Positions 1 to 7,554 of a stretch of DNA of 16,679 nucleotides are shown here, piece by piece. Under the pieces are notes generated by a model. That model made no database searches. It saw only the letters and a list, made by a program, of their open reading frames with translations, and was not told the origin of the DNA. The DNA is taken from assembly GCA_964591225.1 (NCBI GenBank), contig CAZQAO010000021.1:1-16679 (forward strand). The letters run 5' to 3'. The DNA is from MGBC108787 sp964591225. GTDB taxonomy: Bacteria; Bacillota_I; Bacilli_A; RF39; UBA660. Both the position numbers and the translations under genes were made by a program. Every line of letters starts with the position of its first letter. The first letter of the stretch is position 1.

Positions 1-2886
1 CTTGTAATTTTTTAGCATAAGTTTCTAAATCTTTTTTGTATGCATCATATAGATTGTTATCATTTTCAGATTCTAAAACTAAACCATACTCGGTTACAAC
101 AAATGTAATTTTATTATCTTTCCATTCATCATCATAAGTAATAGTTTCTTCAGTCAAGCCATTTGTAACAAACACATCCTCCTTATTTCCTTTATAGAAT
201 ATTTCTAATTTATCGCCAATTTCCACGTTAATTTTATCAGTATGTGCTAATACATCGGCACCATACCATAAAGCATTCTTGCCATTAACATCTTTTTTAT
301 AATTTTCTTTTCCATCATTTGATAATATTTTAATACTTGAGAATATTTCTTCAGCAGAATAGTTTCCACTATTAGGTCTAGTACCAACATAATCAATAAT
401 AATTTGATGGCCTTTTAGATAAATAGTAAATGGTATTTTATCTAGAGATTTCCATGAACTATGAGAACGAATAACATTATTAAACCCTGAATCAAAAGTA
501 TCAATTTTAATGTATTTAATTTCATAACTAGTTGTATCGTTTGATTTAACTAAAACATAGCAATTATCATAATCATATAAATTATTAGTTTTCGGTAATC
601 CCACTTTATAAATGCCGATTGGTAAATCATTTATGGTTACATCATCATCAGTTAATTTAATAGTTTTAGTTGTTTTACTATCACTAATTGTTAGAATTTT
701 GCCCTTTATTTCGTTAAAATCATCTATTTGAATATGTAAGGTTACACTACCTTTTAAATAAGTTTCATATAATTCGTCGCGTGATACAACATCGTAATTA
801 CCAGGATTATCAAATTGTTCTTTTAATTTTGATGCTTGATCTTTTCCAACTACATCTTGTAAATAATATAGTGGTGTAGCATTACTTTGTTTTAATTTTT
901 CTTTAACATCATCTGATATCGTAACTTGCCATGCTTCAAAATATGGAGTTACATCAACATTATATTTTTCTTGCAAAGCAAGTGCCCACGTATCAAGAGT
1001 AGATAATCTTTTATTTTCTGTAAAATAAACTTTACGATAATATTGATTAATATAAGCATAAGCTTCTTGGTAACCATGATGTCCATCTGTTGTATCTAAG
1101 CCTTCAAAGTAATCTAAAAGATTAACAAAGGTATAAAGCATACCTGCTACTCCAACGTTTGTGCCCTTTTTATCATCATAATCATCAAACACTTTATCTC
1201 TTAATTTATTATAATCTGATTCTTTTTTTACTTTTTCTAGCCAATTATCCCGGGTTCTTGCTTGATAAATATCATCCCATCTATGATTATTTATATAATA
1301 ACTGAAAAAGTTTACACCAACCTCTGTTAATTTCCATAATCCAGTGTTATCTCCAACATCTCCTTGATAACCATGTCCTGTTTCATGTAGCATTCCCCAT
1401 GAGCGATCAAACATAGCCCATACAGAAGTACTATTTGCTCCGATACAATCACCACCATAGTAAGCAGCTCCAGGCCCATTGTTATTAGCACGCATAAAGA
1501 ATTTAGTTTTAATATTTTGATTCCAATAATAATCTGGAGTATAAGAGATACCAATTAATTCATCATATGCTGCAGTAACATTATCCCAATAAGAAAGCCA
1601 TTGTTCTAAATCATCAGTAAAAGAATCATAAGTATTCTTATTATTAGCATTATCTCCTTGTGTTCTTAATAACTTATCATGATCAGAATAAGGAACTAAA
1701 GCCATAATTGACCAACCATCAATAATAGCATAATTTCCTGTATCTTTTTCCCATTCATCAAAGAAAATTTTCTCATAATCTTTACCATCGCCTTGATGAT
1801 AATAATGTAATCTTCTAACATTTTTATCGTCAGTATCCCATTTTACTTCATAAATAACTTGCTTAGGTTCAGCATCTTGATATAAAGTCCTAACTGTTGG
1901 TGTAGCAACAAATAATTTAGTAAATTCTTCTTCCGTTAAAGAACGATAATCTTTGTTATTAGCATTTACTTTATCCTCAGTTTCATTATAAGCTTTGAGT
2001 CTTGTCGTATCTACTTCATTTTTAATTGTTACCCAACCATCATCGCCAGTACTTACTTTTTTTAAACTATCATATACACTTCCATTATAATCTTTATTAG
2101 GTTCAGTTCTATCATCATTATTATAAAGTGATACAGTTAAACCTACATCATCACTACCACTAATCTTACGCATTTGAATTTCGCCACCAACATCAAGAAA
2201 AACACCAACCATTTGTCGATCATGATTATTACCACGAGTATNNNNNNNNNNNNNNNNNNNNNNNNNNNNNNNNNNNNNNNNNNNNNNNNNNNNNNNNNNN
2301 NNNNNNNNNNNNNNNNNNNNNNNNNNNNNNNNNNNNNNNNNCCAACATCAAGAAAAACACCAACCATTTGTCGATCATGATTATTACCACGAGTATAACC
2401 TAAATCATTTAAATGTTGAACAGATGGTAAAGTGTACATTAATTTTGATAAACGAATTTCATGAGTATTTTCCTTAACATGAACAGGTACATCAATAGTA
2501 GAAGTATTTTTATGACTATCAGTTACTGTATATGTAACTTTGTAATCTCCAGCTTTTAATGCTTCTCCTTTTAAAAGTTTTTCTTCAGTTGATTCCATTT
2601 TAATTTCTTGAGTTAAATCTTCATCTTCATTATCACGAGCAAACATTCTAAATCTAGCATCATGTTTTAAATCAACTATAGTATTTTCAGGAACAGTAAT
2701 CTCACTGGTACCATAAAATACTGGTTTATTTTTTTCACTAATATAATCAATCTTCGGTTTATAATCATCTTCACTATTACCAATGGCACGAGCAATATAA
2801 AATTTAGGAACAATAAGAGCAAAAGCAAAGGCGATAACAAACAAAAAACGAAAGGTTTTACTTAAAACTTCTTTTAAGGTTTCCAT
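1..2886 (-). CDS. Secreted M60-family (enhancin-like) zinc metalloprotease, 3' end outside window
   Basis: Family knowledge: M60 proteases cleave mucin-type glycoproteins outside the cell. Seen: ATG at 2884-2886 with AAGGAGGTG 5 nt upstream; hydrophobic signal segment at about residues 14-32 ending in ARA, a plausible signal peptidase I site with no lipobox; an Ig-like domain (DUF5011-like, ending around YKVTYTVTDSHKNTS) at about 55-140; then, below the gap, the gluzincin motif HETGH (1369-1386 region), followed 16 residues later by Glu in LTEVGVNFF, as in M60. After that come beta-rich segments that may be a mucin/carbohydrate-binding module (PF03272-like, weak). The frame stays open to base 2, so at least 910 residues are encoded and the C-terminus (possible anchor) is missing. 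The 100-N gap at 2242-2341 lies inside the gene; collapsing the 55-bp duplicated flank (155 bp removed) puts both parts in the same frame, so I treat this as one intact gene. It is monocistronic in view, with the tRNA-Asn terminator behind its promoter. Confidence 0.87.
2187..2241. repeat. 55-bp copy 1 of gap-flanking overlap (assembly artefact)
   Basis: Identical base for base to 2342-2396. The copy abuts the N run on its right. Exactly 55 bp matches a common final de Bruijn k-mer size, and collapsing the two copies restores the M60 reading frame, so it is not a biological repeat. Confidence 0.93.
2242..2341. other. 100-N scaffold gap inside the M60 gene
   Basis: Exactly 100 N characters. 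Both sides carry the same 55 bases, which suggests two contigs that overlap rather than missing sequence. The length of 100 is a scaffolding placeholder and carries no size information. Confidence 0.97.
2342..2396. repeat. 55-bp copy 2 of gap-flanking overlap (assembly artefact)
   Basis: Second copy of the 55-bp sequence at 2187-2241, abutting the N run on its left. See copy 1. Confidence 0.93.
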
Positions 2887-2939
2887 GTATGCACCTCCTT
2901 GATTAGTATCTTCTTTGATTGTATCATATCAAAAATATG

Positions 2940-2966
2940 ATTATAAATCTACTATCTTCTTTACAA
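2940..2966 (-). promoter_or_regulatory. Candidate sigma-A promoter of the M60 protease gene
   Basis: On the minus strand TTGTAA (2961-2966) and a perfect TATAAT (2940-2945) are separated by 15 nt, shorter than the usual 16-18. A second possible -10, TATGAT at 2923-2928, lies closer to the gene but has no good -35. The leader would be about 50 nt and ends in a strong ribosome binding site. Confidence 0.4.
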
Positions 2967-3020
2967 ATTTTAACATATTATTTACATTAATATTTAGTTT
3001 ATTCTTAATATTTAAAAATA

Positions 3021-3058
3021 TAAATAAAAAAAGTCCATAATATTATAATTATGAACTT
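3021..3058 (-). terminator. Rho-independent terminator of tRNA-Asn
   Basis: On the minus strand an 11-bp stem (arms 3048-3058 and 3031-3041, one G-U pair, 6-nt loop TATAAT) is followed by seven T. It lies about 40 nt past the tRNA 3' end. A smaller 6-bp hairpin (3066-3071/3081-3086) sits between the two. Confidence 0.8.
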
Positions 3059-3096
3059 ATTTATAAAACTCTTTTTATATGAGTTTAAATACTAAA

Positions 3097-3172
3097 TGGC
3101 GCCCGATGTAGGACTCGAACCTACGACCTAACGGTTAACAGCCGTGCGCTCTACCGGCTGAGCTAATCGGGC
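3097..3172 (-). tRNA. tRNA-Asn (anticodon GTT)
   Basis: A 76-nt cloverleaf with encoded CCA. The acceptor stem GCCCGAT pairs with ATCGGGC, the discriminator is G, the D-stem is GCTC/GAGC, and the anticodon loop CTGTTAA gives anticodon GTT. The T-arm is GTAGG-TTCGAGT-CCTAC. The top pair of the anticodon stem (27-43) is a C/U mismatch; the other four pairs are sound. It is a solitary tRNA gene with its own promoter and terminator. Confidence 0.96.
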
Positions 3173-3185
3173 ACGACATAACTAG

Positions 3186-3215
3186 ATTATATATTATATT
3201 TGTATGTATTGTCAA
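3186..3215 (-). promoter_or_regulatory. Sigma-A promoter of tRNA-Asn
   Basis: Consensus TTGACA (3210-3215) and consensus TATAAT (3186-3191) with an 18-nt spacer on the minus strand. The predicted transcription start is about 7 nt before the mature tRNA 5' end, which fits a stable-RNA promoter. Confidence 0.88.
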
Positions 3216-3291
3216 TTGTTTTATACCAAATTCATGAAATAAACCGTTACCAATTATATTTACTTACATAGTTTATAAATGGTGACTACTT

Positions 3292-3789
3292 ATGCTTTTA
3301 CTAATTAATGCTTTAGGAGCAAGTTTAGATGGATTAATAATTGGCATTAGTTTAAAACTAGCTAAGACTAAAATAACTTTTTCTAACTACTTACTTATTG
3401 CTTTAACTAATACTTTAATTTATACCAGTATTATTTTATTATATACGAAATTTTCTTTAAAATTAATAACACCTTTAGTTATTAGTGTTTTTTATTTATA
3501 TTTAGCTTGGCATACATATCATGAAAAAAATTCTCCCAATATTAAAAGTTTATCAATTAAACAATCTATATTCTTAGCTATTATTCATGCTTTGGATGGC
3601 AGTATTATTGCTTTAAATTTTGTCTATGATTATCCCTTATTCCTAATTATTTTTATCTTTGCATTTTTTTCAATCTTTTGCTTAGTTTTGGGATATTTAC
3701 TAGCTAAACATATTAAATTAAGTAAAAATAGTAATAAAGTTAGTGCCTTATTATTTATTCTACTGGCAATTCTAAATTATTTTCTTTAA
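3292..3789 (+). CDS. MntP/YtaF-like six-helix membrane protein (putative cation exporter)
   Basis: 165 residues, almost entirely hydrophobic, with about six membrane segments. Two internal half-repeats each carry an acidic signature: GASLDG with Asp13, and HALDGS with Asp102. This matches the paired-Asp pattern of the DUF204 family, which includes the Mn exporter MntP and the sporulation protein YtaF. The polar linker at about residues 75-90 is where the two halves join. An in-frame TGA at 3283 fixes the start near the ATG at 3292; the ribosome binding site is weak (GGTGA). The last 35 bp overlap the 3' end of dusB on the other strand. A Mn2+ role is inferred from the fold; YtaF-like function is an alternative. 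No convincing promoter was found between the tRNA and the gene. Confidence 0.68.
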   Translation: MLLLINALGASLDGLIIGISLKLAKTKITFSNYLLIALTNTLIYTSIILLYTKFSLKLITPLVISVFYLYLAWHTYHEKNSPNIKSLSIKQSIFLAIIHALDGSIIALNFVYDYPLFLIIFIFAFFSIFCLVLGYLLAKHIKLSKNSNKVSALLFILLAILNYFL

Positions 3790-4759
3790 TATAATCTTCA
3801 TAGTCTGTTAAAACTTTTAATAATTCGGCACTAGTTTTACAAGTACATACTTTTTCTTTGATTTCTTTAGATTTAGGCATTCCTTTTAAATAATATAAGA
3901 TATTAGTTCTAATTTCTAAAAGAGCTACCCGTTCATTTTTATCTTGTTTTAGTAATTCAAAGTGCTTGCGCATCATAGCTATTTTTTCTAAATTAGATAC
4001 TGTGGGTAGTTTTTTCTTATGGTCTAAATAATAGATACAGTCACGAACTAACCAAGGATTTCCTAGTAGCCCGCGCCCAATCATAACAGCATCACAATGA
4101 GTTTCTTCTAACATTTTTAATGCTAATTCGGGAGTTGTTACATCACCATTACCAATCACAGGAATATGAACATTTTCTTTGACCATTTTAATAATATTCC
4201 AGTCAGCTTTACCACTATAACCTTGACTTCTAGTACGGGGATGAACTGTGATAGCACTAGCTCCCGCTTTTTCAATAATTTTTGCCACTTCTACTGCATT
4301 AATACTTTCTTCATCCCAACCACTTCGGATTTTGACTGTAACGGGAACAGATACAGATTGAACTACTTTAGAAACAATTTCATGAATTTTTTGGGGATCT
4401 TTTAATAAGGCACTACCCGCTTGATTTTTTAAAGCTACTTTAGGAACAGGACAACCCATATTAATATCAATAATATCAGGATGCATTACTTTTTGAACTA
4501 TTTGAGCGGAGGCCACAAAACTTTCGACATCACTACCAAATATTTGTTGAGCAATTGGTCTTTCATAATCAGTCATTTTTAACATATCCATCGTTTTTTG
4601 ACTATTGTATACTAAAGCTTTATCACTTACCATTTCAGCAAAAATAAGCCCTGCTCCCATACTTTTAATAATCTTGCGATAACTACTATTAGAAAATCCA
4701 GCCATTGGGGCCATGACAATTTGATTTTTAATTTCAATATTACCTATTTTAAATGTCAT
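3755..4759 (-). CDS. dusB: tRNA-dihydrouridine synthase (DusB family)
   Basis: FMN- and NADPH-dependent reduction of uridines in the tRNA D-loop. Seen in 334 residues, full length for the family: TIM-barrel start MAPMAGFSNSSYRK (16-29), QIFGSD (72-77), DINMGCPVPK with catalytic Cys103, VKIRSGWD, HPRTRSQGYSG, GNGDV and the FMN-phosphate loop GRGLLGNPW, then the C-terminal helical tRNA-binding domain. The start ATG has AGAGGT 5 nt upstream. It is the last gene of the pduL operon, 11 nt after the ADP-ribosyltransferase-like gene. Its 3' end overlaps the convergent MntP-like gene by 35 bp, and no separate terminator is seen, so transcripts from both sides probably overlap. Confidence 0.95.
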   Translation of the reverse strand: MTFKIGNIEIKNQIVMAPMAGFSNSSYRKIIKSMGAGLIFAEMVSDKALVYNSQKTMDMLKMTDYERPIAQQIFGSDVESFVASAQIVQKVMHPDIIDINMGCPVPKVALKNQAGSALLKDPQKIHEIVSKVVQSVSVPVTVKIRSGWDEESINAVEVAKIIEKAGASAITVHPRTRSQGYSGKADWNIIKMVKENVHIPVIGNGDVTTPELALKMLEETHCDAVMIGRGLLGNPWLVRDCIYYLDHKKKLPTVSNLEKIAMMRKHFELLKQDKNERVALLEIRTNILYYLKGMPKSKEIKEKVCTCKTSAELLKVLTDYEDYIKENNLELPVE

Positions 4760-4770
4760 AACATACCTCT

Positions 4771-5466
4771 TTATAAATTATGAGGAGAAATTTCTAATTC
4801 TTTTAAATGAGCTTGGAAAGTAATTATTGACAAAGTTTCTTGGTTTTCTAAAACTTTTTCTTGATAATCTATTTGTTCAAAATCATAATCATCTTTTGAT
4901 AAAATAAGTTCTTTTTGATCTTGTTTTTGGGTTAATAATAAGCGTTCATTTAATGTATCATATAAGATGGCATAAGGACATATTCCTAGTGGGGAAGATG
5001 GTTCTAATATAATCTTATATAAGTAATGGTGATAATTTTTATTGAAATCGGAGACGAGAAATTTCTCACATTCTGTAATATCTAAACTAGTAGATATTAA
5101 ATTACCTTGTGATAATAATGCTACTTGATCTTGTGCTGGTACGGAAACTACCCGATAAACAGTTTGAGGGGATGGTAAAATTATTTTATAAGTGGCATTT
5201 TCAATAATTTGTAAAGTTTGGCGCAAACTTTCTTTAAAACTATTTAAATTATCAAAAGCAATATTTTTGAAAACAGTTAGCTTGATAAATAAATTTTGGG
5301 GACTTTCGACCAAGGCTTTATATTGTTGATAAATGGTAGCTATTTCTTGTTCATTATTATCTAGAGCATTGATAGCTCGCCCTAACCTTGATTTATAAAC
5401 TAATAAAGCATTTTGTTCTTCTTCAGTTAAATTTTTATATTGGGCGATTAATTTGTCATAAATCAT
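4771..5466 (-). CDS. Putative intracellular ADP-ribosyltransferase-fold protein (R-S-E class signature)
   Basis: 231 residues without signal peptide or membrane segment. I do not recognise it as a named gene. Its order of motifs fits R-S-E mono-ADP-ribosyltransferases: an N-terminal helical part with LLVYKSRLGRAIN (21-33), resembling the Y...Y..IN helix of the exoenzyme family; YRVV with Arg105; ISTSLDI with Ser125-Thr126-Ser127; then QKELIL with Gln184-x-Glu186, matching the Q/E-x-E catalytic loop. The segment YKIILEPSSPLGI (150-162) sits where the core beta strands should be. The ATG overlaps the pduL stop (ATGA), implying translational coupling, and dusB follows after 11 nt. No toxin partner or immunity gene is adjacent. 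Fold assignment is an inference from motif order; substrate is unknown, and it may be a regulatory enzyme or a non-catalytic relic. Confidence 0.5.
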   Translation of the reverse strand: MIYDKLIAQYKNLTEEEQNALLVYKSRLGRAINALDNNEQEIATIYQQYKALVESPQNLFIKLTVFKNIAFDNLNSFKESLRQTLQIIENATYKIILPSPQTVYRVVSVPAQDQVALLSQGNLISTSLDITECEKFLVSDFNKNYHHYLYKIILEPSSPLGICPYAILYDTLNERLLLTQKQDQKELILSKDDYDFEQIDYQEKVLENQETLSIITFQAHLKELEISPHNL

Positions 5467-6026
5467 AGTTCTATTTCCACTTCGTCCCCATTATTTAATA
5501 ACGCCGCATTAGCATCATCAAAATCTAGATGTAATTCACAGTAACCATTTTCACTCACTTTTATTTTCGCATCTAAAGTACAAGATTTATCTCCAGCTAC
5601 TTTAACTTTAACGGGATCACCATCTAAGACATTCCATTCTTTAGCTTCTTCACAATTTAAATGAAGATGACGTTCGGCTTGAATACAACCAAAGGGTAGA
5701 GTTACCCTACCTAAATCAGTACATAAAGTAATAGCTTCACTATTTTCTAAATCACCACTACGCCGGACAGGAGGATTTAACCCTAATAATTTTGCATCCG
5801 TCCGCGATATTTCCACTTGATTATAAGAACGCAAGGGTCCTAAAACCCGAACATTGTTTATTTCTCCCTTACTAGTTTTTAAAGTTAAGACTTGATTACT
5901 CGCAAATTCTCCTATTTGATGTAAGTCACTTTTTTTTGTTAATGGGGTAGAAAATAATTTATTATAGGTTTCTAAAGTTAAATGAACATGATGATTACTT
6001 ATTCCTACCGTAACTTTTTTTGTCAT
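5463..6026 (-). CDS. pduL: PduL-type phosphate acyltransferase (phosphotransacetylase)
   Basis: Converts acyl-CoA (propanoyl- or acetyl-CoA) and phosphate to acyl phosphate and CoA, usually feeding acetate kinase for ATP. 187 residues with the family's histidine motifs: GISNHHVHL (8-16; His13 and His15, normally SNRHVHL), AERHLHL (118-123; His120, His122) and HLDFDDANA (166-174), plus VRVLGPLR and QVEISRTDA. It begins directly in the domain, with no N-terminal encapsulation peptide, so a free cytosolic fermentative role is more likely than a microcompartment role. Start ATG has AGGAGGG at good spacing. It is the first gene of an operon with the ADP-ribosyltransferase-like gene and dusB. The second residue of the first motif, His12 instead of Arg, is unusual. 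Confidence 0.92.
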   Translation of the reverse strand: MTKKVTVGISNHHVHLTLETYNKLFSTPLTKKSDLHQIGEFASNQVLTLKTSKGEINNVRVLGPLRSYNQVEISRTDAKLLGLNPPVRRSGDLENSEAITLCTDLGRVTLPFGCIQAERHLHLNCEEAKEWNVLDGDPVKVKVAGDKSCTLDAKIKVSENGYCELHLDFDDANAALLNNGDEVEIEL

Positions 6027-6052
6027 ATATACCCTCCTATTTGTTTCTTAAT

Positions 6053-6082
6053 TTGTATTTTACCATAAAATTTGGTCATAAT
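6053..6082 (+). promoter_or_regulatory. Candidate promoter of the 65-aa cysteine-pair gene
   Basis: TTGTAT (6053-6058), an 18-nt spacer and CATAAT (6077-6082). The predicted start at about 6089 leaves only a 13-nt leader, which begins at the ribosome binding site, so this is tentative. It overlaps the divergent pduL promoter, so the two could interfere. Confidence 0.4.
6057..6065 (-). promoter_or_regulatory. Extended -10 promoter of the pduL operon
   Basis: Minus-strand TGG-TAAAAT, an extended -10 (TGn plus near-consensus hexamer), about 30 nt before the pduL start. The region 17 nt further up (TTTATT) is a poor -35, as expected when an extended -10 is used. It overlaps the opposing promoter of the 65-aa gene. 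Confidence 0.5.
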
Positions 6083-6102
6083 AAATGTAGGAGGTATTTT
6101 TT

Positions 6103-6300
6103 ATGAATAAAAATTGTGATGACTGCAAAGATTCCAAACAAGGCCTAGCCTATATCGATGAAGAAACTGGTTTACTTTGTGTCAAGATTTTAGAAAAGTA
6201 CGAAAAACCAAAAGGGAAAAAGACCTTAGTTCCGTATATTTGTACAACTTGTGGAACTGTCAATTGGAAATGTGTTGATCCCGATGAGAAATATGAATAA
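6103..6300 (+). CDS. Small zinc-ribbon-like protein of unknown function
   Basis: 65 residues with two CxxC pairs, Cys5/Cys8 near the N-terminus and Cys47/Cys50 (ICTTCG), plus Cys26 and Cys57. This is enough to bind one zinc as a ribbon or knuckle, but I do not recognise the family. It is charged and soluble, with no membrane segment. A strong ribosome binding site (GGAGG) precedes the ATG, and a hairpin terminator begins at the stop codon, so it is a self-contained gene. It is divergent from pduL across a 76-bp gap that holds both promoters. A CDS is favoured over chance because of the strong translation signals and the paired cysteines. Confidence 0.75.
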   Translation: MNKNCDDCKDSKQGLAYIDEETGLLCVKILEKYEKPKGKKTLVPYICTTCGTVNWKCVDPDEKYE

Positions 6301-6337
6301 AAAAGGCAAGATCTAAAATAACTAGATTTTGTCTTTT
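6299..6337. terminator. Bidirectional rho-independent terminator
   Basis: A 13-bp stem with two G-U pairs (6303-6315 with 6323-6335, 7-nt loop). A T run follows on the plus strand, and an A run at 6299-6304 gives a T run on the minus strand. It closes the 65-aa gene on the plus strand and the phosphatase-like gene on the minus strand, whose stop codon (6322-6324) lies in the hairpin. Confidence 0.8.
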
Positions 6338-6948
6338 ATTATGCTAATATTTTTAACATTTTGGTCATTAAATTCTACTTTGAATAAATTTATATCATTA
6401 AAAGAACCATCAAATAATATTTCATCATGATAACTAAGAATTAAATGATCTTCTAAACTATATCCTTTTTCACACCAACATAGAAATAAACTAGTAAGAG
6501 CAGTAGCATGGGTAACTACTAATATTTCATTATCATCGCTCATTAATATTTCTTTAACAAAAGAAACCATCCGTTCTTTAACTTCTGTTAATGATTCGCC
6601 CTGTTCTAATTTAAAAGTAAAATCATGTTCTTGCATTCCTTTTAAATACCGATACTCGTTACATCCTAACTGACCTACTGTTCTTTCTTTTAAACGATTA
6701 TCGAGTATTATATCAAGTTTCTTAGCTTCTGCTATATATTTACTAGTATTAACAGCACTTATGTAAGGTGATGAATAAATAGCTTCGATATGTTCTAATT
6801 CTTTTTGAAATTGGAGATTTTTGGCTACTTCTTCACCCTTTGTACTTAAAGGAGTTTTTGCTCTTGCTTCATTAAAAGTTGTTTCTTTAGGATAAATAAT
6901 ATTCGTCGGACTCATTAAATTATTACTTAAAAAATAAATTGTTTTCAC
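6322..6948 (-). CDS. Histidine-phosphatase-superfamily protein lacking the RHG catalytic motif
   Basis: 208 residues of the phosphoglycerate mutase/histidine phosphatase fold: LSTKGEEVAKNL (34-45), IYSSPYISAVNTS (57-69), LKERTVGQLG with the acid residue Glu88, GESLTEVKERM (117-127) and VVTHATAL with the second histidine, His147. The N-terminal signature that should read RHG is SNN (residues 8-10, in IYFLSNN), so the phosphohistidine nucleophile is Asn. The conserved Arg of the SSPLxRA motif is Ser64. It is therefore probably not a phosphatase and may bind a phospho-ligand. Start is GTG at 6946-6948, one nucleotide after the stop of the COG2426 gene, with GGAAGGA upstream. The frame is otherwise intact, so it is not a recent pseudogene. 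Confidence 0.8.
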   Translation of the reverse strand: MKTIYFLSNNLMSPTNIIYPKETTFNEARAKTPLSTKGEEVAKNLQFQKELEHIEAIYSSPYISAVNTSKYIAEAKKLDIILDNRLKERTVGQLGCNEYRYLKGMQEHDFTFKLEQGESLTEVKERMVSFVKEILMSDDNEILVVTHATALTSLFLCWCEKGYSLEDHLILSYHDEILFDGSFNDINLFKVEFNDQNVKNISIIKDKI

Positions 6949-6949
6949 C

Positions 6950-7462
6950 TTAAAAAATCCTTCCTATAATGCCATAAGAGACAAGTAACATAATTATTCC
7001 TGCCATTACTACTCCTAAAATGGCAGCGATTAAACTTTTCTTTTTATCCATATTTAGTAAAGCAGCGATTAAGCATCCCATCCAAGCTCCTGTACCAGGA
7101 AGAGGAACACCAATAAATAAGAATAAGCCAATATATTTTAAATTTTCAATCTTTTCTTTCTTCGAATTAGCTTTATCTTCACACCAAGCTACTATCTTCC
7201 CCAAAAAACCATGATTGCGCATTTTTCTAAAAATAGGATTAATAAACCATAAAATAAACGGAATAGGAATAATATTACCAATAAAACAAATTAAAAAACT
7301 TTGCCACATCGGAAGATTAAGTAAACTAGCAGCGATTAGGCCACCCCGTAGTTCTAAAATAGGAAACATAGACAAAATAAAAACAATAAGATACTTACCT
7401 AGTAAACTACTCGTTACTCCTCCAAATAAACCCACAAAAAAATTAGCTAATTTTTGAGTCAT
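6950..7462 (-). CDS. COG2426 small membrane protein (putative small multidrug export family)
   Basis: 170 residues with four to five membrane segments. The family hallmark PILELRGGLIAA (34-45) and a second conserved VPLPGTGAWMG loop (about 118-128) are both present, as in the PF06695 'putative small multi-drug export' family, whose transport role is weakly supported. A charged cytoplasmic loop (about 80-108) separates the two halves. Start ATG is preceded by AGGAGAT at good spacing. It is the upstream partner of the RHG-less phosphatase-like gene with only 1 nt between them, so the two are co-translated. The SNARE-associated/DedA fold is a distant alternative. Confidence 0.85.
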   Translation of the reverse strand: MTQKLANFFVGLFGGVTSSLLGKYLIVFILSMFPILELRGGLIAASLLNLPMWQSFLICFIGNIIPIPFILWFINPIFRKMRNHGFLGKIVAWCEDKANSKKEKIENLKYIGLFLFIGVPLPGTGAWMGCLIAALLNMDKKKSLIAAILGVVMAGIIMLLVSYGIIGRIF

Positions 7463-7522
7463 AAATTCATCTCCTATAAAACATAATGTTATCTTCTAGG
7501 ATAATATTAACATATAATCATT

Positions 7523-7551
7523 AAAAAAAGAAGAAAGGATATTTTCTTCTT
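7523..7551 (-). terminator. Terminator of the pheST operon
   Basis: Minus-strand perfect 9-bp stem AAGAAGAAA/TTTCTTCTT (7543-7551 with 7528-7536, loop of 6), followed by seven T. It starts 3 nt after the pheT stop codon. Confidence 0.85.
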
Positions 7552-7554
7552 ATT

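Noticed and set aside
1327..1554. 75-aa minus-strand frame
   Set aside because: It lies out of frame inside the M60 catalytic domain, which carries the HETGH motif in another frame.
2143..2270. Apparent frameshift or truncation of the M60 protein after the gap
   Set aside because: The tail read through the gap in the original frame is an artefact; collapsing the 55-bp overlap restores the frame.
2174..2380. Plus-strand frame across the N gap
   Set aside because: It contains the N run and duplicated overlap, and the opposite strand encodes the M60 protease.
7020..7457. Two plus-strand frames of 64 and 80 aa
   Set aside because: Both are antisense to the COG2426 gene and have no ribosome site or recognisable motif.
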